Assembly: GCA_030681135.1 (NCBI GenBank)
Contig: JAUXXF010000021.1
Span: forward strand, 1-64,000
DNA length: 64,000 nucleotides
Direction: 5' to 3'
DNA from: Chlamydiales bacterium
GTDB taxonomy: Bacteria > Chlamydiota > Chlamydiia > Chlamydiales > SM23-39
Below, one piece after another: positions 27,197-37,227 of the stretch. Every line of letters starts with the position of its first letter. Positions within the stretch are counted from its first letter, which is position 1. Made by a program: the position numbers and the translations under genes. The notes under the pieces were generated by a model that worked only from the letters and a program-made list of their open reading frames with translations, ran no database searches and was not told the origin of the DNA.

Positions 27197-30100
27197 ATGA
27201 TGAATTTAAGCTGGAATCAAACAGAGAAAGAGTACCCCAAAGACAAAACAATTTATCAGCTCTTTGAAGAGCAAGTTGTAAGGACGCCTGATAAGATTGC
27301 TGCTGTTTTTGAAGATCAGAAACTCACATACGCACAATTAAATGCAAAAGCCAATCAATTAGCGCGCTATCTACGCTCCCTCACAAACATACAACCTGAC
27401 ACTGTCATTGCTATATGCTTGGAGAGAAGCTTAGAAATGATCATCGGAATTTTGGCCATCATGAAAGCTGGAGGAGCCTACTGTCCGATTGATCCTGAAT
27501 TCCCAAAAGAGAGAATACAACACATCCTTCAGGAGACTAGAACCCCCTTTCTTTTGACCCAATCACATCTTATTGAACAAGTGCAAACCGACGCTAATGT
27601 GACAAAAGTAGCACTAAATGTAACTTGCTACCAAGCCTATGATTCGATTAACCTGTCTCCTTATTCATGCCCCACAGATTTAGCCTATGTCATTTACACC
27701 TCTGGCACGACAGGAAAGCCAAAAGGGACAATGAACACTCATACTCTTCTTGTCAATCGATTGCTCTGGCAAAAAGAGACCTATAATTTTGATAAAAACA
27801 GCAATGTCCTTCAAAAAACACCCTTTGTTTTCGATGTCTCAGTTTGGGAGCTCTTGCTTCCTCTTATCTCAGGTGGCATCCTTGCGTTTGCTCAAGTCAA
27901 CGGACACAAAGACCCTGATTATTTATACAAAGCATTAGAGAAATATAAAATCACAAAACTGCATTTTGTCCCGAGCATGCTAGGCGCTTTTGTCGATTAT
28001 ATAAAAACTAAAAAAGGGATGAACCTACACCTACACTCCGTTCAAGAAGTGTTTTGTAGCGGAGAAGCGCTACCTCCAAAGCTGGCCAATGATTTTAAAA
28101 ACTTATTTCCTGAGATAAAACTACATAATTTATACGGCCCGACGGAAGTCGCGATTGATGTGAGTTTTTATAATGATATCCAGGCTGGGACTCAAGTAAT
28201 CCCGATTGGGAAACCCATTCAAAATATTAAGTTTTACATCATAGGTTCAAATAACACCCTCGCACCAATGGGCGAAATTGGAGAACTCCACATTAGCGCG
28301 CCAGGTTTAGATCGCGGATACCTTCACCAACCACAGCTCACACAAGAGAAATTCGTACCCAACCTCTTTGCAACGCAAGGGGAGGTCGCACAAGGCTATA
28401 CCCGTCTTTATAAAACGGGTGATTTAGCCAGATGGCTACCAGATGGCAACGTTGAATACTTAGGTCGGAGTGATTTTCAAGTAAAATTGAGAGGCTACCG
28501 GATTGAGCTTGCTGAAATTGAAAATGCCTTAACTTCAATTGAGGGAATCAACCACGCTTGTGTCATCATCCATGAGAAAGATAACGACAAGTACTTGGTT
28601 GGCTATTTTGTTGCTGAAAGCGACCTGGAAATAGAAGAAGAAGATATCTTAAAAAATCTCTCCGAGAAAGTCCCGGAGTACATGGTACCCATCGCGCTCA
28701 TTAAAATGAGAGAGCTTCCTCTAACGCAAAATGGGAAATTAGATCGAAAGGCATTGCCTGTTCCTCTATTTGCGAACCAAAATACTTATGTTGCACCAAC
28801 GACTGATTTAGAAATGCAATTATGCCATTGCATGGAAGAGATTCTACATCTTGAGAAAGTTGGGATAACAGATGATTTCTTTAGAATAGGAGGAAATTCG
28901 CTGTTGGCTATTCGTTTTGTCAGCGCCGTAAATTTCAAATTAGGTTCACAGATCTCTGTTAAGGATCTTTTTGCGTACAAAACGATCGCTCGACTGTCAG
29001 GAGCTATTCAGAAATCCATAGGTAATTTTATCTATCGAAACGATCTCATCACCGATGGATTTTATCATGAAAACACCCCATTTGATCTGACAAATGCCCA
29101 GCAAGCCTATTTGTTTGGAAGGTTCGATCACTTTGAAATAAGTAATACATCTGCCCATTGCTATTCCGAGCTGCTCTTCACTCACTTTGATGTGCTAAAG
29201 TTCGAAGCTGCGCTCAACCAGCTTATTCAACGGCATGGGGCTTTGAGAACAATTTTTGAAAATGGATTTCAACGAATTTTATCCTCCGTTCCAACATACA
29301 AAATTGTCCAGCATAGCCATGTATCTCAAAAAGAACTAGAAGCTTTGCGCAGCTTTTTATCACATAAAGTTTACAAAGCCGATCAATGGCCCTTATTTGA
29401 TTTTGAACTCACCGAATTTGAAGATCAGTTTATTTTACACATGAGCTATGACGTATTGATTATGGATGCTCATAGTCTAGGAATATTCTTTAAAGAGCTC
29501 GCTACGCTGTATAATTCAGAGGGCTTTCTTTCTCCTTTGCGCATCAACTTTAGAGATTATCTACTCAAAGTCAATGAAGTAAGATCTAGCCCACTTTACA
29601 CTTTGCAAGAACGTTACTGGGTGGATAAATTAGAGGAGTACCATTTTGACGCTACCCTCCCCTATTTGGTTTCTCCGAGTAGTGTTCGACATCCGAAATT
29701 TGCACGGCTGACCAAAACAATCCCTCAAAGTCAATGGGGGAAAATTAAAGAGAAAGCAAAAACCTCGAACGTCTGTCCAACCTCTGTCGTTTTATTTGCC
29801 TACGGACAGGTCTTATGTCGATGGAGTGGACAATCGAAATTTTGTGTGAATTTAACGCTGTTTAATCGATTGCCTTTGCATGAGCAGGTTAATGATATTC
29901 TAGGTGACTTTACTGTATTAGAGTTGTTTAATTTTAAACGAACCCGTAGCGACACCCTGCACGCAGCTCTTTTCTCCCTTCATACAGAGTTGTGGAATGA
30001 TATCGAACACAACTTGTTTGATGGGATCGATTTCCAAAGGCTCATTCGTAAAAAATTCAACTTTCCTCAAAATCAATCCCTTTCCCCTATTGTATTGACA

Positions 30101-31885
30101 AGTGTACTCGGCGACGAAGAGGTTAAAGCCTCTTTAAAAGGTTATATTGGGACTGGGTATTCTATTTCTCAAACTTCACAAACCTATCTCGATAATAAAG
30201 CCTACGAAAGTCCAGAAGGTTTTGTTGCTGAGTGGGATTACGTTGAATCATTATTCGCCCCCGACGTTATTCAACAAATGCATGATGAATATTGCACCCT
30301 GCTCAACTCTTTAGCAGATGCAGATTGGAATGCTATCCTCCCAGCAGCGCCTCTTTCAAAGCAAGACCAAGAGGTCATTGACAGAGCAAACAATCATACG
30401 CAATCTATTGTAAAAGAGACCCTGGTTGATCTTTTTTCATTAAAAGCTTCAGCAGAGCCTGAGAGAATCGCTGTCATCGATAGCAAAGGAACATATTCCT
30501 ATAAAGAGATTGCTGCCTACACTTATCAAATTGCTCTATACCTTCAAAGCAGTTCTTCATGCTTAGTGGCTATTTTAAGTGAAAAGGGTTTTCAGCAAGT
30601 CGTTGCAGGTTTGGGAATTATGCAATCTGGAAAGGCCTATTTGCCACTCCACGTGGATTGGCCTTTAGGTCGAATTGAAAGAATATTAGAAGAGGGTTCA
30701 GTCAGGAAGGTTCTCATTTCACAATCGGAATTTACTCGGCGCATTAAAGGCAGTGAGATTGAGGGTAAATATCAATGGGTAATTATTGAAGATTTGCCTC
30801 CTGCGATAGCCTCAAGACCTCTCCCCGAAGTCAAAGAAGATGATGTTGCCTATGTGATATTTACCTCTGGAAGCACGGGTACACCGAAAGGAGTTGCCAT
30901 ATCCCACAAGGGAGCGGTAAATACCCTTGTTGCTGTTAATGAAAAGTTTAACATTACCCCAGATGATAAAGTTCTCGCTATCTCAGAGCTCAGTTTCGAT
31001 CTCTCTGTTTATGATATTTTCGGCTTTCTTGCAGCAGGAGCTACTGTAGTTTTTCCAGATCAAGATAAAATAAAGGAACCTTCTCATTGGCTTGATTTAA
31101 TCATTCGTCATCGAATTACTGTATGGAATAGCGTGCCGCAATTAATGCAATTACTTATCGACTATGCAAAGGATCGAGGCCAACGGCTTGATCCGTTAAA
31201 AGCAGTTTTATTAAGCGGAGATTGGATACCGACACAGTTACCTGAGCAAATTAAAGCTCACAGCAACGCCGCTGCCTTGATGAGCTTAGGTGGGGCAACA
31301 GAAGGATCTATCTGGTCGATTTGGTACCAAATAGAGGCTGTATTGCCAGAATGGACCTCGATTCCTTATGGCGAAGCGATGCCAAATCAGAAAATGTACG
31401 TGCTAAATGATTTCCGAGAGCATTGTCCTATTGGCGTTATGGGAGAAATTCACATTGGTGGGATGGGTACTGCTAAATGTTACTGGAACAATCCAGAAAA
31501 AACGCAAGAAAGTTTTATTGACCATCCCTCTTTAGGAAGGCTCTATAAGACCGGCGACTTAGGCAAATGGCATCGAGATGGATATATAACTTTCCAAGGT
31601 AGAAAAGACACCCAAGTCAAACTCAATGGCTATAGATTGGAGCTTGAGGAAATCAACTATCACCTTGCACAACTCAACGGCATAGACAAAGCCATTTCCC
31701 GAGTGCATAATAACCGGTTACTTGCCTATGTGATCCCCTCTTCGCTTAAAGACTTTGATGTGGAAAGTTTTAAGTTAGCACAACATGGCGTACGGAATGA
31801 TTTAGAGTCGAGTTATTCCCTTAACTTACAACTAGATGAAAAGACCTATCGGCGCAGAAAAAGCTACCGTGAGTTCTTGAATTAA
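27197..31885 (+). CDS. nonribosomal peptide synthetase, A(Ser)-T-Cy-A(Cys) part
   Basis: A 1562-residue cytoplasmic assembly-line enzyme. Adenylation domain A1 spans about residues 15-520. Its binding-pocket residues read D-V-W-H-F-S-L-I-D, a serine code like that of EntF. Carrier T1 has Ser568 in DDFFRIGGNSLL for phosphopantetheine. A cyclisation domain Cy (about 629-1060) has Cy motifs LTNAQQAYLFGR, LFNRLPLHEQVNDILGDFT and D752-x4-D757-x2-S760 replacing HHxxxDG. The second adenylation domain (about 1080-end) has the code D-L-Y-N-L-S-L-I, that of cysteine. The protein starts at a C-to-A linker (WNQTEKEYP) without a C domain. It ends at RRKSYREFLN, inside the oxidase insert of A2, with the remainder in the next ORF in another frame. 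Confidence 0.95.
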   Translation: MMNLSWNQTEKEYPKDKTIYQLFEEQVVRTPDKIAAVFEDQKLTYAQLNAKANQLARYLRSLTNIQPDTVIAICLERSLEMIIGILAIMKAGGAYCPIDPEFPKERIQHILQETRTPFLLTQSHLIEQVQTDANVTKVALNVTCYQAYDSINLSPYSCPTDLAYVIYTSGTTGKPKGTMNTHTLLVNRLLWQKETYNFDKNSNVLQKTPFVFDVSVWELLLPLISGGILAFAQVNGHKDPDYLYKALEKYKITKLHFVPSMLGAFVDYIKTKKGMNLHLHSVQEVFCSGEALPPKLANDFKNLFPEIKLHNLYGPTEVAIDVSFYNDIQAGTQVIPIGKPIQNIKFYIIGSNNTLAPMGEIGELHISAPGLDRGYLHQPQLTQEKFVPNLFATQGEVAQGYTRLYKTGDLARWLPDGNVEYLGRSDFQVKLRGYRIELAEIENALTSIEGINHACVIIHEKDNDKYLVGYFVAESDLEIEEEDILKNLSEKVPEYMVPIALIKMRELPLTQNGKLDRKALPVPLFANQNTYVAPTTDLEMQLCHCMEEILHLEKVGITDDFFRIGGNSLLAIRFVSAVNFKLGSQISVKDLFAYKTIARLSGAIQKSIGNFIYRNDLITDGFYHENTPFDLTNAQQAYLFGRFDHFEISNTSAHCYSELLFTHFDVLKFEAALNQLIQRHGALRTIFENGFQRILSSVPTYKIVQHSHVSQKELEALRSFLSHKVYKADQWPLFDFELTEFEDQFILHMSYDVLIMDAHSLGIFFKELATLYNSEGFLSPLRINFRDYLLKVNEVRSSPLYTLQERYWVDKLEEYHFDATLPYLVSPSSVRHPKFARLTKTIPQSQWGKIKEKAKTSNVCPTSVVLFAYGQVLCRWSGQSKFCVNLTLFNRLPLHEQVNDILGDFTVLELFNFKRTRSDTLHAALFSLHTELWNDIEHNLFDGIDFQRLIRKKFNFPQNQSLSPIVLTSVLGDEEVKASLKGYIGTGYSISQTSQTYLDNKAYESPEGFVAEWDYVESLFAPDVIQQMHDEYCTLLNSLADADWNAILPAAPLSKQDQEVIDRANNHTQSIVKETLVDLFSLKASAEPERIAVIDSKGTYSYKEIAAYTYQIALYLQSSSSCLVAILSEKGFQQVVAGLGIMQSGKAYLPLHVDWPLGRIERILEEGSVRKVLISQSEFTRRIKGSEIEGKYQWVIIEDLPPAIASRPLPEVKEDDVAYVIFTSGSTGTPKGVAISHKGAVNTLVAVNEKFNITPDDKVLAISELSFDLSVYDIFGFLAAGATVVFPDQDKIKEPSHWLDLIIRHRITVWNSVPQLMQLLIDYAKDRGQRLDPLKAVLLSGDWIPTQLPEQIKAHSNAAALMSLGGATEGSIWSIWYQIEAVLPEWTSIPYGEAMPNQKMYVLNDFREHCPIGVMGEIHIGGMGTAKCYWNNPEKTQESFIDHPSLGRLYKTGDLGKWHRDGYITFQGRKDTQVKLNGYRLELEEINYHLAQLNGIDKAISRVHNNRLLAYVIPSSLKDFDVESFKLAQHGVRNDLESSYSLNLQLDEKTYRRRKSYREFLN

Positions 31886-31898
31886 GAAACTGACTCTT

Positions 31899-34800
31899 AT
31901 GGAAATATTAGCACAACTACTAAAACCTTTAAGCGCGCTTGTACTGCCTGACAAAGTGTTGCCTAAATATCTTTACCCCTCAGCTGGCAGCAGCTATGCT
32001 GTCCAAGCCTATCTTTCTATACCAGACCATAGAATTCCAGGCTTAGCTGGTGGAGAATATTACTATCATCCCATTAAACATGAACTCCAACGCACAAAAG
32101 AATTAGCGGGCTGTTTCGGTAAATACCGAAACAACCTGAAGAATCGAGATTTTGGCGAGAAGACTCCTCAGAATTTTTTGTCTGGAGCGTGTGACCATTG
32201 CCGGAGGCAAGGCACGAGTGAAGACAAAAATTCTGAGGTAAAGCCGACACAGCCAAAAACCGATTCTTCAGGTTGTTTCGGTATATCCTTTAAACTCTTT
32301 TTGCCAGCAATAGAACCTCTATATGGGGATGAATCTCTCCGATTAGGTTTTTTGGAAATGGGGCATATTTTATACTGCCTCGAAAATCAGCTTTCAATAC
32401 TCCCTATTACCTATCGAGTAGAAATTCAAAATGTTCGAGATCATGACCATCATTTGTTATTGACGATCCATTTTGACACTCCAGGCAGGGCTGAACAAAA
32501 AACAGTTCTGCATAAGACTTTATTACTTAATCAAAATGGCTGTTTTCGTTGTAAAGAGAAGGAATTTGACCTCAAACAGCAATCTCTTGTGATCCGAGCG
32601 TCCGAAACAGGTCAGTTGCTCTCCCATGCCAGCTCCTTGCTTGTTTTTGAAGGAGAGCAAAATCCAGAAAACTTGATTGCTGCAGGATTTGAAGCGCAGG
32701 CAATTTCAGAGCAATACATCGAAATAGGAATAGGAAGTTGTCCGATAGGGATAGAGCCTTACGATCAAGCGCTTTATGCCCTGGCCATTGGCAAGGTTGA
32801 TACTTCAATCCAAGAAAAGGCAGAAAGCAAAGGGAAATCAATCCCTCTTGATCAGCAAATCGCCGAGGAGCTTAGACATCAGCTGCCTTCGTATATGGTT
32901 CCAGAGACCTACATTCCCTTATCCAGTTTTCCATTAACTGCAAATGGTAAAGTTGATTATCAGGCTCTCCCCCTCCTTCCAGAGGCTTCCTCAGAAAACG
33001 CATACGATCCTCCAGAAACTCCTTTAGAAATAGCGATTGCAGAAATATGGCAGGCGTCTCTTTCAATCGATCGCTTAAGCGTCCATGATGATTTCTTTAG
33101 ACTTGGAGGGAACTCTCTTCTTGCGATCAAAACCGCCCATCGATTAAGCCAGGCTCTAGGAAAACACATTAAGGTTATTGACATATTTAACCACAGAACA
33201 GTTTCAAATCTAGCAGCTTTATTATCTGAAAACTGTTCGGATATAATTATTCTTAAAACAGAACAGAAAACAGCTCCTCTATCTTTTGCCCAGGAAAGAC
33301 TATGGTTTATTGAAAAATATGAACAAAGCACAAATGCCTATCATATCCCCATAGGCTTCAAAGTAAATGGAAATAAAGACCTAAGCGCGATTAAACATTC
33401 TCTTCAATCGATCGTTGCTAGACATGAGATTTTGCGCACTGTGTATTTTCAAGATGAAAAGGGTAAAAACTACCAAAGAATCACCGATCAGCCCCTCATT
33501 GTTGAAGAAACGGAAACGAATAAAATTGATTTAGAAAAAATCCTTTTAGAGCAGGTGAATCGCTCTTTTGATCTAGAAAAAGAACTGCCTATTCGTGTCG
33601 CTTTTTATCATACAGGGCCTTTTTGCTATGTTTCAGTTGTCATTCACCATATTGCGTTTGATGGATGGTCTTCGGCCATTTTTCTCAAAGAATTAAACGA
33701 GTTTTACAACCATTATACCAACTATACTCCGCTAAACTTGCCTGAGCTGACCATTCAATATAAAGATTTTGGTCTCTGGCAAAGAAGTAGCTTTCAGAGA
33801 GATTCCTTCGACAAGCAAAGTACGTATTGGCAAGAAAAATTAAAAGAGATAGAGCCTCTTTATTTTCCCACCGATTATCCTAGACCTCCCCAAACGAAAT
33901 ACGAAGGGAATGAGATTTCTTTTACACTCGATAAAGAAACTTCATCAAAATTAAGGAATTTAGCCAAAGAATATCGCATCACTTTATTCACATTACTCCT
34001 CTCTGGATTCTCTATTTTGATCCATAAATATACCGGACAATGCGATATCGTGATTGGAACACCCATCGCAAGTCGTCTTTCTGCCCAGATGAGCGATCTT
34101 ATCGGCTTCTTTGTCAATACGCTAGTGATTCGACAGCTCATTTCTCCTGAGGCCAGCGGAAAAGCCACCATACAAGATTTCCACACCACCTTGCTTGAAG
34201 CACAAATACATCAAGATTTACCCTTCGAGAAATTAGTTGAATTGCTCGGAATTGAACGGGATCAAAGTCGGCATCCTCTTTTTCAGATCATGTTTAGAGT
34301 ACAAGACTTTACTGCCCCCTCACAATTTGAAAGCTACAATACGGAGAAGTTTCTCAAAGTTTCTAAATTTGACTTTGATTTACTTATTAACGACAAAGAT
34401 CAAGAATTAAAAGGAACTCTCACCTATTCAACCTCACTATTCAAAAAAGAAACAGCAGAAGCAATTGCAAATCATTATATCCAATTACTTGACGAACTAT
34501 TAAAAGAACCGACCCGATCGATAAAAGAGTATCAAATTCTGACACCGGAAGAGCGTCATAAAATGATTTATAGCTGGAACCAAACGAACAGGGACTACCC
34601 AAAAGAAACGACGATTTGCCATCTCTTTGAAAAACAGGTTTCCATCACTCCCCATAAAATCGCCGTTATTGTTGAAAATCAGCAGATAACATACGCAGAA
34701 TTAAATGCAAAAGCCAATCAATTGGCTCGCTATTTGCGAGGAAAGATTGAGATCCAACCTGACACATTGATTGCTCTTTGTATGACGAGATCTGTAGAAA

Positions 34801-37154
34801 TGATGATCGGCATCCTGGCTATCATGAAAGCAAAAGCCGCGTACGTCCCCATTGATCCCGAGTATCCCGCTGAAAGGATCGGATATATGATCAAGGATAC
34901 TCAGACTAAACTTATCCTTACCCATTCGAATACCATGGAAAGAGTGCGGACAGTCACCTCTATACCTCTCATCGCCCTAGATGCAGAAGAATATCAAACT
35001 GAAAGAGCGGACAATCTCAAGCTTCAACAAAGCGGAACTGATTTGGCTTATGTCATATATACATCAGGCACAACAGGGCATCCCAAAGGGGTTATGGTAA
35101 CTCATGACTGTGTTTCTGCGTATATTCATGCTGCCAAGGAGCATATATACGATAGTGAGAATATCGATTTTTCAACCGAACTCTCGTTTGATTTATCTGT
35201 TACAACCACTCTCCTTCCTCTCGTCACAGGAAAAAGCATTTATATCTTCGTAGATAAGTTAACTCAAATCAATGAATACGTAGAGCATATCAATAGGAAT
35301 AAAATTGACTTTATAAAATCAACTCCCTCATTCCTATGTCAAATTCCTTTTGAAAATGTCTTACACAAAGTGAAAACTTGTTTTATTGGGGGAGAAAAGT
35401 GCGACACTCATCAGATCCAATATTTATTAAAGCATATTGATCGCTTGTATGATGAGTACGGTCCAACTGAAGCAACAGTGGGAACCACATTACACGCATG
35501 TCAATATGAAGATAATCATATTGGAAAACCCTATCCGAACTATAAAGTATATGTTTTAGATGCCCAGCAACAACCTGTCCCTATCGGCGTTATTGGCGAG
35601 CTTTATATAGGAGGAGGAGGAGTGGCGCGAGGCTACCTGAACCAGCCTAACCTCACAGCGGAGAAGTTCATTATAAATCCCTTCGCAACACAGGAAGATA
35701 TTGCCAAAGGATATACTCGATTGTACAAAACAGGCGATCTAGTCAAATGGCTGTCGAATGGGAATCTAGAATACATTAATAGAAACGATTCTCAAGTGAA
35801 AATAAGAGGATTCAGGATAGAACTCGAAGAAATAGAAAGCGCATTGAGCTCAATTTCAGGGATTCGGCAAGCATCTGTAGTTGTCCATGAACAAAATCAC
35901 CATCAATTCTTAGTTGGATATTTTGTTGCTGAAGAGGGAATGGCAAAACGGCTTTACCCGAAAAAAGAGAACGATTTTTTACATACTCTTTCAGAAAAAT
36001 TGCCGAACTACATGATACCGAACATGCTCATCAAAATGGAACGTTTCCCTCTAACCCAGAATGGTAAATTAGATAAAAAAGCGTTACCTGCTCCAGATTT
36101 TAAACGTGAAGCGGCATATCTTCCCCCGACAACAGACCTAGAGAGAAAGTTATGCAAGATTTGGGAGCAAATACTACATTGTGAAAAAGTTGGCATGACA
36201 GATGATTTCTTTAGAATCGGAGGGAACTCTATTTTAGCAATCCAAGCTTCTCATCAAATGAGCAAAGCCTTAGGAAGTAAAATACAAGTATCTAGTCTAT
36301 TTAAGCATAAAAATATTGCTACGATCATTGACAGCCTTCAATCGCAAGATCTAACCCAATACTCTCATACCACTTTGCTTTCACAGACTGAGAGCAAACA
36401 CAAGCCGTGCCTCTTTCTCATCCATGGGGTAGGAGGTAACATAGCCAGTTACTATAAAATCATCGACCTCCTTGAGAGCCACTATAATTTGTATGGAATA
36501 CAATCTGGCACAGGTTTTAAAGATTACCAAGAGATGATTCAAGAATATTCAGAAAATATTGATGCTATATTACATAAGATGAATACAACGCACTATAACA
36601 TCATTGGATGGTCTTATGGGGCCAGCTGCGCTTTGGAGATCATCTCTTCACTCAGTAATCAATATGATTGCGATCAAGCCTTTTTGATTGACGGTGCACC
36701 AATTGATGACAAAAAAAATCACTCTTTGAATAATGCAACAATTAAGAGCTCCTTAACTGATAACTTGAAAGATTTGTTATCTTTTTACAAAGACACCTTT
36801 GACCTTGAAGAGAACATAGAGGCGATGACACAGGAGGGATTGCTGAGGCATGTTCACCAAGTATTTGGCTATTCCTCTAAGGAAGAAGACCTTGCTGTTA
36901 TTGAAGATCGGGTATCGGTTGCGCTGCTCAATATCAGAAATCACGTATTGCATTCCAAACTCACCCCTTCTCTCTATTCGGCGAAAAAGTTTCACATTAT
37001 AACTGCAGAAAAAACAATATATAAATTCAACAATTGGGAGAGCATTTTACAGAGTGATAGTATAGAAATTTCAGATATTGCAGGAGACCATTGGTCTATC
37101 ATGACATCTTCAGAATTAATCAATTATTTTCACAGCTCATGTATACTGCGGTAG
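31899..37154 (+). CDS. nonribosomal peptide synthetase, Ox-A(C-term)-T-C-A(Asn)-T-TE part
   Basis: A 1751-residue continuation of the assembly line. Residues 1 to about 310 are the body of an FMN oxidase (SagB/nitroreductase-like; KYLYPSAGSSYAVQAYL, YYYHPIKHEL, LEMGHILYCLENQL), the kind that turns thiazoline into thiazole. It is interrupted at about 72-129 by an in-frame palindromic element. The A2 C-terminal lobe follows (PLTANGKVDYQAL), then T2 with Ser406. The C domain has HHIAFDG (His583-Gly589). A3 (about 880-1370) has the code D-L-T-K-F-G-E-V-G, one change from the asparagine code. T3 has Ser1444 and the thioesterase has Ser1572 in GWSYGAS and a GDHWS histidine. ATG 31899 lacks a good ribosome site, consistent with one gene split by frameshift. 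Confidence 0.93.
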   Translation: MEILAQLLKPLSALVLPDKVLPKYLYPSAGSSYAVQAYLSIPDHRIPGLAGGEYYYHPIKHELQRTKELAGCFGKYRNNLKNRDFGEKTPQNFLSGACDHCRRQGTSEDKNSEVKPTQPKTDSSGCFGISFKLFLPAIEPLYGDESLRLGFLEMGHILYCLENQLSILPITYRVEIQNVRDHDHHLLLTIHFDTPGRAEQKTVLHKTLLLNQNGCFRCKEKEFDLKQQSLVIRASETGQLLSHASSLLVFEGEQNPENLIAAGFEAQAISEQYIEIGIGSCPIGIEPYDQALYALAIGKVDTSIQEKAESKGKSIPLDQQIAEELRHQLPSYMVPETYIPLSSFPLTANGKVDYQALPLLPEASSENAYDPPETPLEIAIAEIWQASLSIDRLSVHDDFFRLGGNSLLAIKTAHRLSQALGKHIKVIDIFNHRTVSNLAALLSENCSDIIILKTEQKTAPLSFAQERLWFIEKYEQSTNAYHIPIGFKVNGNKDLSAIKHSLQSIVARHEILRTVYFQDEKGKNYQRITDQPLIVEETETNKIDLEKILLEQVNRSFDLEKELPIRVAFYHTGPFCYVSVVIHHIAFDGWSSAIFLKELNEFYNHYTNYTPLNLPELTIQYKDFGLWQRSSFQRDSFDKQSTYWQEKLKEIEPLYFPTDYPRPPQTKYEGNEISFTLDKETSSKLRNLAKEYRITLFTLLLSGFSILIHKYTGQCDIVIGTPIASRLSAQMSDLIGFFVNTLVIRQLISPEASGKATIQDFHTTLLEAQIHQDLPFEKLVELLGIERDQSRHPLFQIMFRVQDFTAPSQFESYNTEKFLKVSKFDFDLLINDKDQELKGTLTYSTSLFKKETAEAIANHYIQLLDELLKEPTRSIKEYQILTPEERHKMIYSWNQTNRDYPKETTICHLFEKQVSITPHKIAVIVENQQITYAELNAKANQLARYLRGKIEIQPDTLIALCMTRSVEMMIGILAIMKAKAAYVPIDPEYPAERIGYMIKDTQTKLILTHSNTMERVRTVTSIPLIALDAEEYQTERADNLKLQQSGTDLAYVIYTSGTTGHPKGVMVTHDCVSAYIHAAKEHIYDSENIDFSTELSFDLSVTTTLLPLVTGKSIYIFVDKLTQINEYVEHINRNKIDFIKSTPSFLCQIPFENVLHKVKTCFIGGEKCDTHQIQYLLKHIDRLYDEYGPTEATVGTTLHACQYEDNHIGKPYPNYKVYVLDAQQQPVPIGVIGELYIGGGGVARGYLNQPNLTAEKFIINPFATQEDIAKGYTRLYKTGDLVKWLSNGNLEYINRNDSQVKIRGFRIELEEIESALSSISGIRQASVVVHEQNHHQFLVGYFVAEEGMAKRLYPKKENDFLHTLSEKLPNYMIPNMLIKMERFPLTQNGKLDKKALPAPDFKREAAYLPPTTDLERKLCKIWEQILHCEKVGMTDDFFRIGGNSILAIQASHQMSKALGSKIQVSSLFKHKNIATIIDSLQSQDLTQYSHTTLLSQTESKHKPCLFLIHGVGGNIASYYKIIDLLESHYNLYGIQSGTGFKDYQEMIQEYSENIDAILHKMNTTHYNIIGWSYGASCALEIISSLSNQYDCDQAFLIDGAPIDDKKNHSLNNATIKSSLTDNLKDLLSFYKDTFDLEENIEAMTQEGLLRHVHQVFGYSSKEEDLAVIEDRVSVALLNIRNHVLHSKLTPSLYSAKKFHIITAEKTIYKFNNWESILQSDSIEISDIAGDHWSIMTSSELINYFHSSCILR
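32112..32285 (+). repeat. family A element inserted in frame in the NRPS oxidase domain
   Basis: A full element from ATACCGAAACAACCTGAAGA (32123) to CTTCAGGTTGTTTCGGTATA (32285), preceded by CTGTTTCGGTAA, a partial extra end that makes the left boundary palindromic. It contributes about 58 residues, including CDHCRRQGTSEDKNSEVKPT, which have the same character as the insert in DabA. The frame is open across it. The flanking oxidase sequence resumes at SFKLFLPAIEPLYGDESLR. Confidence 0.9.
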
Positions 37155-37227
37155 GGATGAACATTGGAATTTTTGCCTCACTCTGAGCCCCCCCAAAATT
37201 CCAATGTTCATCCCTACCGCAGCATAT
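37142..37227. repeat. palindromic element family D spanning the NRPS stop and PPTase start
   Basis: Left arm TATACTGCGGTAGGGATGAAC continuing to CATTGGAATTTTT; right arm AAAATTCCAATGTTCATCCC to CTACCGCAGCATA; loop of about 20 bp rich in C. The final codons and stop of the synthetase and the probable TTG start of the PPTase lie in the left arm. In mRNA the hairpin would cover the PPTase initiation site. Related ends occur at 51542 and 58391. Confidence 0.8.
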
